Below are positions 27,312 through 40,592 of a stretch of 64,000 nt of DNA, piece after piece. The position numbers and the translations under genes were made by a program. The stretch is from assembly GCA_016699855.1 (NCBI GenBank), contig CP064988.1, forward strand, positions 4,368,501 through 4,432,500, read 5' to 3'. Source of the stretch: Rhodospirillales bacterium (GTDB lineage Bacteria > Pseudomonadota > Alphaproteobacteria > Reyranellales > Reyranellaceae). Position 1 is the first letter of the stretch; each line of letters opens with the position of its first letter. Below the pieces are notes generated by a model, which saw only the letters and a list, made by a program, of their open reading frames with translations, had not been told where the DNA came from and ran no database searches.

Positions 27312-27782
27312 TCAGGCCGCTTTCACGTCGATGCGCCGCGCCGCCGCCTTCGCGGCCTGGGTCTTCGGCAGCTTGACCACGAGCACGCCCTTGTCGAAGC
27401 TCGCGGTGACCTTGTCGCGGTCGATGTCGGGGCCGACCCCGATCGCGCGCTGGAACGCGCCGTAGCTGCGCTCCTGGACCACGTAGGCCTTCTTCTCGTC
27501 CTTCTCCTCGCGCTCGTTCTTGCGCTCGCCGCGGATGATCAGGGTGTCGCCCTCGAGTGTCACCTCGACCTCGTTCTCGGCCATGCCCGGCAGATCGGCC
27601 TTCACGGTGATCGCCTCGGCATCGGCGGTGACGTCCAGACGCGGCGTCGGCAACGTGACGGCGGGCGGCAGGCGGCGCAGGGCGGCGTCGTCGAACAGAG
27701 ACTCGAACGGGCGCATCAGATTGGCGAACGGATCGCCGCCCTGTCCCAGGCGGCCCCAGATCGTCGGAAGATCGCGTGTCAT
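27312..27782 (-). CDS. Hsp20/alpha-crystallin small heat-shock protein, class A type
   Basis: The 156-residue chaperone has an N-terminal arm, an alpha-crystallin domain starting PRLDVTADAEAITVKADLPG and the family motif ASFDKGVLVVKLPK, then a basic tail. Hsp20 oligomers hold unfolding proteins for refolding. The C-terminal I-x-I motif is not clear. AAGGAGG precedes ATG 27782. Its upstream region carries a TTGA-N6-TCAA dyad, suggesting oxygen-dependent control. Confidence 0.9.
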   Translation of the reverse strand: MTRDLPTIWGRLGQGGDPFANLMRPFESLFDDAALRRLPPAVTLPTPRLDVTADAEAITVKADLPGMAENEVEVTLEGDTLIIRGERKNEREEKDEKKAYVVQERSYGAFQRAIGVGPDIDRDKVTASFDKGVLVVKLPKTQAAKAAARRIDVKAA

Positions 27783-27865
27783 GTCTGCCTCCTTCCTAGG
27801 GTTCGGTGACGCGACGGCGTCGGCTCGACGTATGCGTACTCTCGCCCCACCCTGGGGCGGACGCC

Positions 27866-27879
27866 TTGAGCCACGTCAA
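27866..27879 (-). promoter_or_regulatory. FNR/FixK-type box upstream of the first Hsp20 gene
   Basis: TTGAGCCACGTCAA is a dyad of the form TTGA-N6-TCAA, the binding pattern of FNR/FixK regulators. Its centre is about 90 bases before the start codon. A TACGCAT-like -10 about 30 bases downstream would put the site near -41, the position for class II activation. No experimental support, so moderate confidence. Confidence 0.45.
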
Positions 27880-27921
27880 ACATCCGTCGAGGGACGCCGG
27901 CGGCCGGATTCAAACAGGGGG

Positions 27922-27949
27922 GGCCGGGCCGCCACGCGGCGGCCCGGCC
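27922..27949 (-). terminator. Hairpin terminator between the two Hsp20 genes
   Basis: A perfect 12-bp stem (GGCCGGGCCGCC, loop ACGC on the plus strand, and complement) starts 9 bases beyond the stop of the second Hsp20 gene. On the minus strand it is followed by CCCCCTGTTTG, a poor T tract. It probably ends or reduces the upstream transcript. Confidence 0.55.
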
Positions 27950-27957
27950 GGGAGCCG

Positions 27958-28410
27958 CTACTCGGCGGCCTGGAGCGCCGGCTGGCGGGACGCCACGGCG
28001 ATCGGGATCGCGCGCGGCTTCTTCTCCTCCGGCACCTCGCGCACGAGGTCGACGTGCAGCAGGCCGTTCTCGAGCGCCGCGGCGCTCACCCGCACGTGGT
28101 CGGCGAGCTCGAAGCGCCGCTCGAAGGCGCGGCCGGCGATGCCGCGGTGGAGGTACGTCACGGCGCCGTCGCGGTCGGCGATCTTGCCGGCGACGCGCAG
28201 CGCGTTCTCCTGCTGGACGATCTCGATGTCCTTGTCGGTGAAGCCCGCCACGGCCAGCGTGATGCGGTAGCCGCTGTCGCCGACCTTCTCGATATTGTAG
28301 GGCGGATAGCCGGCGCCGGCGGAGTCGTTGGACACGGAGTCCAGCAGCTGGAAGACCCGGTCGAAGCCGACGGTCGAACGGAACAGCGGGGAATAGTCGA
28401 ACGCACGCAT
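27958..28410 (-). CDS. IbpA-type Hsp20 small heat-shock protein
   Basis: The 150-residue protein starts MRAFDYSPLFRSTVGFDR, the class A IbpA-like N terminus, then YPPYNIEKVGDSGYRITLAVAGF and AALENGLLHVDLVREVPEE, the second strand of the alpha-crystallin domain, and ends with a RAIPI stretch (I-x-I motif). It is a different subclass from its neighbour at 27312. The start follows AAGGAGGG, which appears to be paired in a thermometer-like leader. Confidence 0.92.
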   Translation of the reverse strand: MRAFDYSPLFRSTVGFDRVFQLLDSVSNDSAGAGYPPYNIEKVGDSGYRITLAVAGFTDKDIEIVQQENALRVAGKIADRDGAVTYLHRGIAGRAFERRFELADHVRVSAAALENGLLHVDLVREVPEEKKPRAIPIAVASRQPALQAAE

Positions 28411-28497
28411 GGGAACACCCTCCTTGGAGCGATGCGGTTGATGGCCCCCCTCACGGGCGGGCCGCTGACGCCGCCGGCCCGTCACGGGCCCGGCGAC
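28411..28497 (-). promoter_or_regulatory. ROSE-like RNA thermometer leader of the ibpA-type gene
   Basis: Just upstream of the start, the minus strand reads UCGCUCC then AAGGAGG. U(U/C)GCU opposite the Shine-Dalgarno is the hallmark of ROSE elements that block translation until heat opens the helix. The leader length (about 87 bases from the predicted start site) is also in the range of ROSE leaders. The upper stems were not modelled, so this is an inference. Confidence 0.45.
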
Positions 28498-28504
28498 AGG
28501 CTGG

Positions 28505-28532
28505 AAGTGGGGTCGGCCGGCGTCGAGTCAAG
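28505..28532 (-). promoter_or_regulatory. RpoH-type heat-shock promoter
   Basis: On the minus strand CTTGAC is followed after 16 bases by CCACTT, close to the alphaproteobacterial sigma-32 pattern CTTGAC-N16/17-CCATAT. It lies about 95 bases before the ibpA-type start, just upstream of the thermometer-like leader. The -10 half is only a partial match. Confidence 0.45.
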
Positions 28533-28606
28533 GGCCTGTGTCGCGCGGTTTTCGCGCGCGGTGGACCGGTCGATCGAGGGGACCGGCGTGCGGCCGGGGC
28601 GGGCGC

Positions 28607-29497
28607 TCAGGCGGGGTGGTAGCGGACGACTGTCCAGTCGTAGGCCGGTACGAATCCCAGCGCGGCGTAGACGCGGGCCGCCAGCGGATCCTCCCGGGTG
28701 ACCGTCAGCATCGCGTGCGTCGCGCCGCCCTTGGCGGCGTCGCGCAACAGGCCGGCGACGGCGCAGCGGGCGTAGCCGCGGCCGCGCAGGTCGGGCGGCG
28801 TGTAGACGGCGCCGACGTTCACCCAGCCCTCGTGCTCGATGGTGACCGCGGCGTAGGCCACCGGCTTGTCGGCGACGGTGGCGACGATGTCGCGGCGCTC
28901 GTCGTGCAGCAGCCGGATGAACTGGCGCGCCGCGAGGTCGTTCTCGGGCGTGCGCGCGTCGCCGTGCAGCGTGTCGCGCAGGTCGGCGTGCCACGCGCCC
29001 AGCTCGGCCAGCTCCTCGCCCATCGGCGGCCGCGTGTCGACCGTGCCCGCCGCCATCGGCGCCGGCATGCGCAGATCGGCCAGCGCCAAGGTCATCACCA
29101 TCGCCTCGACCCGGTGCTTCAACGAGCGGTCGCGGAACCAGCCGTGCAGCTCGGCCTTCACCACCTGGTCGGCCGGCCCGGCCAGCTCCAGCGCCTCGCG
29201 CGGCGCGGCGCCGGCCAGCGTGTCGAGGATGTGGTCGAGCGCCTCGGGCGCGTGCAGCAGGCAGGCGCCGTTCCAGCACAGCGCGGCCGCGGCCGCGATG
29301 TCGCTGTTGTCCTCGACCGCGCCGACCCAGGTCGCGGTGTTGCGCTTGCCGGTGTCCTCGATGCCGCCCTTCGCGAGGTTGGCGCGCAGGAAGAGATGGG
29401 TCTCCGGCTTCGCCGCGAGGGCCGCCGCCAGCGCCGCGGCGTGGGTCTCGCGCAGCACGCGCACCGTCAGCTCGCCCTTGGCTTCCGTACCGTCCAT
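28607..29497 (-). CDS. GNAT-family N-acetyltransferase
   Basis: The 296-residue protein has a GNAT domain in its C-terminal half with the acetyl-CoA motif DLRGRGYARCAVAGLLRDA (R/Q-x-x-G-x-G) near residue 240 and the VYAALGFVPAY ending. The N-terminal half is a second, degenerate domain, as in FR47-like and Gcn5-related fusion proteins. The acceptor is unknown. Start ATG 29497 follows AGGGAG. The frame is open further up but without conservation. Confidence 0.8.
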   Translation of the reverse strand: MDGTEAKGELTVRVLRETHAAALAAALAAKPETHLFLRANLAKGGIEDTGKRNTATWVGAVEDNSDIAAAAALCWNGACLLHAPEALDHILDTLAGAAPREALELAGPADQVVKAELHGWFRDRSLKHRVEAMVMTLALADLRMPAPMAAGTVDTRPPMGEELAELGAWHADLRDTLHGDARTPENDLAARQFIRLLHDERRDIVATVADKPVAYAAVTIEHEGWVNVGAVYTPPDLRGRGYARCAVAGLLRDAAKGGATHAMLTVTREDPLAARVYAALGFVPAYDWTVVRYHPA

Positions 29498-29580
29498 CCC
29501 GAATCTCCCTGCGCTCCGCGGCGACATGCTGGACCTTCCGCCGCCGCGATCAAGGTCTTCGTGCCGGCGCGCGGGCAAAG

Positions 29581-29609
29581 AAAAACGCCCGGCGGAGGCC
29601 GCCGGGCGT
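29581..29609 (-). terminator. Intrinsic terminator of rpmE
   Basis: ACGCCCGGCGG (loop AGG) and its exact complement form an 11-bp stem. On the minus strand TTTTTCTTTG follows directly. It lies 27 bases after the rpmE stop. Classic factor-independent terminator. Confidence 0.9.
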
Positions 29610-29635
29610 CGGTCGTGCCGCGCGGGGCGGGCGGC

Positions 29636-29863
29636 CTATTCCTTGATGGCGCCGATGCTGCCGAACTTCGCGCGGAAGCGCGACATGCGGCCGCCGCGCT
29701 CGACGACCTTGTTGACGCCGGTCCACGCCGGATGGGTCTTCGGATCGATGTCGAGACGCAGCGTCGCGCCCGGCTCGCCGTAGGTCGAGCGGGTCTGGTA
29801 CTGGGTGCCGTCCGTCATCACCACGGTGATGTCGTGGTACTTCGGATGGATGTCGGCCTTCAT
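29636..29863 (-). CDS. rpmE: 50S ribosomal protein L31
   Basis: The 75-residue protein begins MKADIHPKYHDITVVMTDG and contains DPKTHPAWTG, the L31 core. It lacks the four zinc-ligating cysteines of the C+ form, as in many Alphaproteobacteria. It has its own promoter (29893-29921) and terminator (29581-29609), so it is a single-gene unit. Confidence 0.96.
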   Translation of the reverse strand: MKADIHPKYHDITVVMTDGTQYQTRSTYGEPGATLRLDIDPKTHPAWTGVNKVVERGGRMSRFRAKFGSIGAIKE

Positions 29864-29892
29864 GACGGTAAACTCCGGAAATCGAGGCGCGC

Positions 29893-29921
29893 CTTATAGG
29901 GGAGGCGCCGCGGTTGGGCAA
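29893..29921 (-). promoter_or_regulatory. Housekeeping promoter of rpmE
   Basis: On the minus strand TTGCCC and TATAAG are separated by 17 bases. The predicted start lies about 22 bases before rpmE, leaving room for a CGGAG ribosome site. Both boxes match the sigma-70 pattern in three to five positions. Confidence 0.65.
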
Positions 29922-29940
29922 GGGCGCGCCGTCCCCGGCC

Positions 29941-29969
29941 TTGTTGCGCCCCGGCGGGCCTGCTATAGG
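29941..29969 (+). promoter_or_regulatory. Housekeeping promoter of cyaY
   Basis: TTGTTG and TATAGG are separated by 17 bases on the plus strand, and TGC before the -10 gives an extended -10. It diverges from the rpmE promoter with about 20 bases between the two -35 boxes. Confidence 0.6.
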
Positions 29970-30037
29970 CGCCCGCGAACGCCTTGTATTTCAAAGACTT
30001 GGCGCTCACCGTCGCGAAACCGCCAACCGGCCCGGAC

Positions 30038-30361
30038 ATGACCGCCAGCTTCGCCAACGCCGCCGCCGCCTTGCTCGACCGTCTCGCCGACCGGCTGGAG
30101 ACGGCGCTGGCCGACGTCGCGGAGGTCGACTACGAGGCCGGAATCCTCCAGATCGAGGTCGACGGCGCCGGCACCTGGGTGGTCAACCGGCATGCGCCGA
30201 CGTCCCAGATCTGGATGTCGTCGCCGGTCTCCGGCGCGCACCATTTCGCACACGATCCCGCCGGTGGCCCCTGGGCCGACACCCGCGGCGGCGCCGACCT
30301 CGAGACCCTGCTGCGCGACGAGCTGGCCGCCGCGGCGGGCGTCGCGCCGGCCCTCGCCTGA
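30038..30361 (+). CDS. cyaY: Frataxin-like iron donor protein CyaY
   Basis: The 107-residue protein fits frataxin/CyaY: an acidic first helix (LLDRLADRLETALADVAEVDYEAG), then LQIEVDGAGTWVVNRHAPTSQIW and SPVSGAHHF on the beta sheet. It regulates iron delivery to the Fe-S scaffold IscU. ATG 30038 is preferred over an upstream in-frame TTG at 29984. The ABC exporter gene starts 18 bases later on the same strand. Confidence 0.85.
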   Translation: MTASFANAAAALLDRLADRLETALADVAEVDYEAGILQIEVDGAGTWVVNRHAPTSQIWMSSPVSGAHHFAHDPAGGPWADTRGGADLETLLRDELAAAAGVAPALA

Positions 30362-30379
30362 CGCCCGCGGACCGTCGAC

Positions 30380-32176
<1,797 letters not shown>

Positions 32177-32192
32177 GACGGGCGCGGCCCCG

Positions 32193-32603
32193 TCACGCGC
32201 CGTCCGGCGTCGGGATCAGGGCAGCGGCGACGCGGCGGCCCTCGGCCAGCAGCACGTTGTAGGTGCGGCAGGCGGCGCCGGTGTCCATCGATTCGACGGC
32301 CAGTCCGCGCGCCTTGAGCGCGGCGCGCGTCGCGGGCGGGATGAACGCGGCGCGCGCGCCGCCGCCGACCAGCAGCACCTCGACCGCGGGGGTGGCGTCG
32401 AGCACCGGCGCCAGCGCCGCGACGCCGAGCGCATCGGCCATGGGCGCGGTGGCCGCCTCCCATGCGACGGTGCGGTCGGGAGTGACGAGGATCGCGGCGG
32501 TCCACGCCACGCCGCTGACGCGGAAGCGCCCCGGTCCGTAGCTCTGGACGACCTGCCGCTGCGTCGGATCCGGCGCCGGCAGGGTCTTGTCGGTCAGCGA
32601 CAT
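32193..32603 (-). CDS. Mth938-like domain protein (NDUFAF3/DUF498 type)
   Basis: The 136-residue protein has VQSYGPGRFRVSGV and VEVLLVGGGARAAF typical of Mth938/DUF498 proteins, whose eukaryotic relative NDUFAF3 assists complex I assembly. In Alphaproteobacteria this gene is regularly placed after secF, as here (37 bases downstream). Its bacterial role is not defined. It is last of the yajC-secD-secF operon. Confidence 0.85.
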   Translation of the reverse strand: MSLTDKTLPAPDPTQRQVVQSYGPGRFRVSGVAWTAAILVTPDRTVAWEAATAPMADALGVAALAPVLDATPAVEVLLVGGGARAAFIPPATRAALKARGLAVESMDTGAACRTYNVLLAEGRRVAAALIPTPDGA

Positions 32604-32640
32604 CGCGGAAACTCCCGTCGCCGCGCCGTCGCGACCGGCG

Positions 32641-33819
32641 TCACGGACGCGCGGTGGCGTCGGAGGCGGCGGCCTCGGCCTTCTCGAGCACGCGGTCGGG
32701 CCGGAACTTCAAGTAGACGAGGCTCGCGCAGGCGATCCAGATCGACGAGTAGGTGCCGACCACGACGCCCCACAGCATCGCGACGGAGAAGCTGTAGAGG
32801 ACCGGTCCGCCGAAGACCACCAGCGCCAGCACGGCGAGGAACACCGTGCCCGACGTCATCAGCGTGCGCGACAGCGTCTCGTTGACGCTGACGTTGAGCA
32901 GCTCGATCAGCGTCAGCTTCTTGTAGCGCCGCAGGTTCTCGCGCACCCGGTCGAACACCACGACGGTGTCGTTGATCGAGTAGCCGGCGATCGTCAGCAC
33001 GGCGGCCAGCGCCGTGAGGCCGAAATCGAGCTGCGTGACCGCGAACATGCCCAGCGTGGTGACGACGTCGTGCACCAGCGCGATCAGGGCGGCCACGCCG
33101 AACTGCCATTCGAAGCGGAACCAGACATAGGCCGCGATCGACAGCAGCGTCAGGCCGATCGCCCAGATGCCGGTGCTGAGCAGCTCCGAGCCGATCTTCG
33201 GGCCGACCGATTCGGTGCGGCGGAACTCGTACTTCGCGTCGAAGGCGTCGCGCGCCACCAAGATGGCGACCTGCTGGCACCATTCCTCGCGCTGGTCCCG
33301 CTCCATCGCCACCTTGGCGGGCGACGGGCCGGCCTTGACGAGGTTGTCCTGCAGGCCGATCGCCGCGGCGGCGCTCCTGGCGGTGTCGGACGTCAGCGTC
33401 GCCGGCGCGGTGAGCTCGAGATCGCCCGACGCGGCGTTGGCCGCCGGCTTCAGACTCCAGCCCGCGCCCATGCGTTTAGTGAGCAGCTTGCCGGCGCTCG
33501 CGACGCAGGCCGCCCCGCCGTCCTGGCGCTGGATGCGGATCAGCACGACGTCCTTCGAGCCGAATTCCTGCAGCGACACCTCGCCGACGCCGAGATCGCC
33601 GCCGATGCGGCGCATGTCCGCGATATCGGCGTCGCCGGCGCGCGACTTGGCCTCGATGGCGATGCCGCCGCGGAAATCGATGCCGAAATTGAGGCCGACG
33701 ACGAACACCAGAGCGAGCGCGACGATGTTCACGGCCGTCGACAGGATCAGCGCCGCGGCGCGCTTGCCGAGGAAGTCGAAGTTCGTCTTGCCCGCGATGA
33801 TGCGGAAAGGCTTGTACAT
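32641..33819 (-). CDS. secF: Protein translocase subunit SecF
   Basis: The 392-residue membrane protein starts with a helix, then the periplasmic NFGIDFRGGIAIE motif, and the C-terminal five-helix bundle with DTVVVFDRVRENL near residue 285. SecDF pulls proteins across the inner membrane using the proton gradient. The first periplasmic domain is longer than in E. coli SecF (323 residues), by an inserted region around residues 90-190. It lies 7 bases after secD. Confidence 0.95.
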   Translation of the reverse strand: MYKPFRIIAGKTNFDFLGKRAAALILSTAVNIVALALVFVVGLNFGIDFRGGIAIEAKSRAGDADIADMRRIGGDLGVGEVSLQEFGSKDVVLIRIQRQDGGAACVASAGKLLTKRMGAGWSLKPAANAASGDLELTAPATLTSDTARSAAAAIGLQDNLVKAGPSPAKVAMERDQREEWCQQVAILVARDAFDAKYEFRRTESVGPKIGSELLSTGIWAIGLTLLSIAAYVWFRFEWQFGVAALIALVHDVVTTLGMFAVTQLDFGLTALAAVLTIAGYSINDTVVVFDRVRENLRRYKKLTLIELLNVSVNETLSRTLMTSGTVFLAVLALVVFGGPVLYSFSVAMLWGVVVGTYSSIWIACASLVYLKFRPDRVLEKAEAAASDATARP

Positions 33820-33826
33820 GGCGCCC

Positions 33827-35494
33827 TCAGATCACGAGTTCTTTGGGGCGGCGCCAGCGCAGCCACAGCCCGAGCACCATGCGGGTGAAGATCGTGGCGC
33901 TGAACATCGACGTGAGCAGGCCGAGCGAGAGGGTCACGGCGAAGCCCTTGATCGGTCCCGACCCGAACCCGAACATCAGCACGCCGGCGATCAGCGCCGT
34001 CAGGTTGGCGTCGACGATCGACGACATCGCCTTTTCGTAGCCCGCCGCCAGCGCGTTGATCGGCGACCGGCCCAGCGCCTGCTCCTCGCGCACGCGTTCG
34101 TAGATCAGCACGTTGGAATCGACCGCCATGCCGACCGTGAGCACGAGCCCGGCGATCCCCGGCAACGTCAGCGACGCGCCCAGCACCGACATGCCCGCCA
34201 GCACCATCAGGAGGTTCACCAGCATCGCCAGGTTGGCGAAGCCGCCGAAGATGGGGCCGTAGCAGAGGAACATGAACAGCACGACCAGCGCCGTGCCGAC
34301 GAACGCCGCGATCGTGCCGGCGCGGATCGCGTCGGCGCCCAGGTCGGCGCCGACGGTGCGCCGCTCGATCACCGTCAGCGTGGCGGGCAGGGCGCCGGAA
34401 CGCAGCTGCAGGGCCAGCGCGCTGGTCGATTCCGGCGTGAACTGGCCGGTGATGATGCCGCTGCCGCCGCAGATCGGCTGCTGGATGTTGGGGGCGCTGA
34501 TCACCGCCTCGTCCAGCAGGATGGCCAGGCGCACGCCGACGTTGTCGGTGGTGACGCGGCAGAAGGCGCGGCCGCCGGTCGGCGTGAACGAGAAGCGCAC
34601 GATCGGCCGGCTGTTCTGCGGATCGAACGTGCCCTGGGCGTCGGTCAGGTCCTCGCCGCCGACCACGACGCGCTTGCGCACCGGCAGGCAGTTGAGCGGC
34701 TGGGCGCGGCAGAACGCCTCGGCCTTGTCCTTCGGCTCCAGCTTCCGCTTGACGATCTCTGGGTCGACGATGAAGCGCTCCCACGCCTCGCGCGGGCCCG
34801 GCCGGTCGGCGTCCGGGCGCCACATCACCGTCGGCGGCGTCGTGGCGGCGCCGGGCGGGACGGACTCGTCGAGCAGGTGGAAGCGCATCTGCGCCGTGGT
34901 GCTGACGATGCGGATGAGCGCGTCCGGATCCTCGATGCCGGGCACCTGGACGAGTATGCGTTCGTCGCCCTGGCGCTGGATCGTCGGTTCCTTGGTGCCG
35001 GTCGAATCGATGCGCTTGCGCACGACCTCGATCGACTGGTCGAGGATCTGCTGCTTGCGCCGCGCCAGCTCGGCCGGCGGATACTCGATCCGCAGCGTGG
35101 TCGGGGTCACGGTCGTGACCAGCAGGATGCCGCCCTCGACGTTGCGGATCGCCGCCACCGCCTTCGGCGCGTCGGCGGCGTCGCGCAGTGTGACCGTCAC
35201 CGAGGCGGCCTCGGAGACGATGTCGCGCGGCGTCACCTGCGCCTTGCGGAACTCCGGCCGCAGGCTGTCGGCGATGTCCGACATGCGCTGGCGCACCACG
35301 CCGCGCATGTCGACGTCGAAGACGAGGTGGACGCCGCCGCGCAGGTCGAGTCCGAGATTGACCACGCCGCCGGCGTACCAGTCCGGCAGGTAGCGGCCGA
35401 TCGCGGCCGGGATGATGTTGGGCAACGACAGGAGGATCGACACCAGCGTGACGCCGATGATCGTCCAGTTCTGCCAGCGAGGAAGTTGCAGCAT
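33827..35494 (-). CDS. secD: Protein translocase subunit SecD
   Basis: The 555-residue partner of SecF has GLDLRGGVHLVFDVD near residue 47, the P1 base region with ILVQVPGIEDPD, and the membrane domain with GMAVDSNVLIYERVREE. The transmembrane Asp involved in proton transfer is in this last string. It is translated right after yajC. Length is slightly under the E. coli protein (615). Confidence 0.95.
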   Translation of the reverse strand: MLQLPRWQNWTIIGVTLVSILLSLPNIIPAAIGRYLPDWYAGGVVNLGLDLRGGVHLVFDVDMRGVVRQRMSDIADSLRPEFRKAQVTPRDIVSEAASVTVTLRDAADAPKAVAAIRNVEGGILLVTTVTPTTLRIEYPPAELARRKQQILDQSIEVVRKRIDSTGTKEPTIQRQGDERILVQVPGIEDPDALIRIVSTTAQMRFHLLDESVPPGAATTPPTVMWRPDADRPGPREAWERFIVDPEIVKRKLEPKDKAEAFCRAQPLNCLPVRKRVVVGGEDLTDAQGTFDPQNSRPIVRFSFTPTGGRAFCRVTTDNVGVRLAILLDEAVISAPNIQQPICGGSGIITGQFTPESTSALALQLRSGALPATLTVIERRTVGADLGADAIRAGTIAAFVGTALVVLFMFLCYGPIFGGFANLAMLVNLLMVLAGMSVLGASLTLPGIAGLVLTVGMAVDSNVLIYERVREEQALGRSPINALAAGYEKAMSSIVDANLTALIAGVLMFGFGSGPIKGFAVTLSLGLLTSMFSATIFTRMVLGLWLRWRRPKELVI

Positions 35495-35563
35495 GCTATT
35501 CGTGGCCTCGCGGCGTCCAGGCGCCGGTTCGACGCGGGCGCGGGGTTCCGCGCCCGCCGCGCG

Positions 35564-35998
35564 CTAGTCCTTCTTGCGGCCGAACAGGCCGCCGAGCAAT
35601 CCGCCGCGGGCCACCGGGGCGTCCGACGGCTTGGTCTCGATCATCGGCTTGACGTCGGCGTCGTCGTCCTTGGCGCCGCGCACGGATTCGTTGCGCGCCA
35701 GGATGCTGGCCACGGTCGACTTGATGATGCGCACGCGCACGCCCTCGGCGATCTCCACCTGCAGCTCCTGCTCGCCGATGACGCGGGTGACGAGGCCGAT
35801 GATGCCGCCCTGCGTGACCACGCGGTCGCCGCGCTTGACGCTGGCGATCAGCTCGCGCTGCTCCCTCATCTTCTTCTGCTGCGGACGGATCAACAGGAAG
35901 TAGAAGACGCCGAAGATCAGGATCAGCGGCAGAATCTGCTCGAGTCCCCCAAGGCCGCCGCCGCCACCCGTCTGGGCGTGCGCCTCCGAAATGAACAT
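35564..35998 (-). CDS. yajC: Preprotein translocase subunit YajC
   Basis: The 144-residue protein has one N-terminal helix (LPLILIFGVFYFLLIRP) followed by QQKKMREQRELIASVKRGDRVVTQGGIIG, the YajC signature. It binds SecDF. The start MFISEAHAQ is typical of alphaproteobacterial YajC, so the longer open frame upstream is ignored. It heads the operon, with a promoter at 36065-36092. Confidence 0.95.
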   Translation of the reverse strand: MFISEAHAQTGGGGGLGGLEQILPLILIFGVFYFLLIRPQQKKMREQRELIASVKRGDRVVTQGGIIGLVTRVIGEQELQVEIAEGVRVRIIKSTVASILARNESVRGAKDDDADVKPMIETKPSDAPVARGGLLGGLFGRKKD

Positions 35999-36064
35999 GC
36001 CGCGCTCCTGTTTCGTGGATTCGATTTGGCCCCGGCCGGTCGGCGGGGCGGTAAAGAACGGCGG

Positions 36065-36092
36065 AATATACCCGTGCGCCCCCGCATTGCAA
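36065..36092 (-). promoter_or_regulatory. Sigma-70 type promoter of yajC-secDF
   Basis: On the minus strand TTGCAA and TATATT are 16 bases apart. The predicted start is about 60 bases before yajC. The site lies in a short AT-richer island in otherwise GC-rich DNA. Confidence 0.65.
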
Positions 36093-36204
36093 CGCATATG
36101 GGGGGCCGCGTCGCCGATGTCACGGAGGGCGAATCCGCTTTGCCGGACAAGGCTTTATGGATAGGTTGCCGCCTCTTTCGACAGCCCGCGCCGGACTTCG
36201 CTCC

Positions 36205-37065
36205 ATGACCGATTCGCTCGAACCGCTGCTGCGGCGCATCGCCGACGCCCTCGACCGGCTGGCGCCGCCGGCGCGGCCGCCGCTCGACCCCGGGGCGGCC
36301 GACGCCTTCGTCTGGCACGCCGATGGACGCCTCGAGGCGGTGCCCGAGGTCAGCCGCGTCGACATCGACCTGCTGCGCGGCATCGACCGGCAGAAGGAGA
36401 TCCTGCTCGACAACACCCGGCGCTTCGCGCGCGGCTTCCCGGCCAACAACGCGCTGCTATGGGGCGCCCGGGGCTGCGGCAAGAGCTCGATCGTCAAGGC
36501 GGCGCACGCCGCGATCAACGCCGAGCTGGGCGGCAGCCCGGCGCCGCTCGCGCTGGTCGAGATCCACCGCGAGGACATTCCCTCGCTGCCGGCGCTGATG
36601 GGCGTGCTGCGGGGAGCCGGCCGGCGCTTCATCCTGTTCTGCGACGATCTCAGCTTCGACGGCCAGGACGCGGCCTACAAGTCGCTGAAGGCGGTGCTCG
36701 AGGGCGGCGTCGAGGGCCGGCCGGACAACGTGTTGTTCTACGCCACGTCGAACCGCCGGCACCTGATGCCGCGCGACATGATCGACAACGAGCGCTCGAC
36801 GGCGATCAATCCCGGCGAGGCGGTCGAGGAGAAGGTGTCGCTCAGCGACCGCTTCGGCCTGTGGCTGGGGTTCCACAACGCCGACCAGCCGACCTACTTC
36901 GCGATGATCGAGGGCTACGTGCGGCGCTACCGTCTGGAGATCGATCCGGAGACGCTGCGCAAGGAGGCGGTCGAGTGGTCGGTGACGCGCGGCTCGCGTT
37001 CCGGCCGCGTCGCCTGGCAGTACATCCAGGATCTCGCCGGCCGGCTGGGCCGCCGCCTCGATTGA
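36205..37065 (+). CDS. AAA-type ATP-binding protein of the DUF815 family
   Basis: The 286-residue protein has a P-loop GARGCGKSS near residue 92, the DUF815 string IHREDIPSLPAL, Walker B FILFCDDLSFDG near residue 150, a sensor region FYATSNRRHLMPRDMIDN and the C-terminal SRSGRVAWQYIQDL helix. DUF815 ATPases lack a known function. ATG 36205 (MTDSLEP) is the likely start. An in-frame ATG at 36157 has an AAGG upstream and cannot be excluded. Confidence 0.85.
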   Translation: MTDSLEPLLRRIADALDRLAPPARPPLDPGAADAFVWHADGRLEAVPEVSRVDIDLLRGIDRQKEILLDNTRRFARGFPANNALLWGARGCGKSSIVKAAHAAINAELGGSPAPLALVEIHREDIPSLPALMGVLRGAGRRFILFCDDLSFDGQDAAYKSLKAVLEGGVEGRPDNVLFYATSNRRHLMPRDMIDNERSTAINPGEAVEEKVSLSDRFGLWLGFHNADQPTYFAMIEGYVRRYRLEIDPETLRKEAVEWSVTRGSRSGRVAWQYIQDLAGRLGRRLD

Positions 37066-37081
37066 GGCGCCGGCCGCCGTC

Positions 37082-40572
<3,491 letters not shown>

Positions 40573-40592
40573 GGTCCACCGACGCCGCCGTC

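Noticed and set aside
33167..36208. 1013-codon plus-strand frame across secF, secD and yajC
   Set aside because: Low-complexity Arg/Asp/Gln-rich translation antisense to three clear Sec genes.
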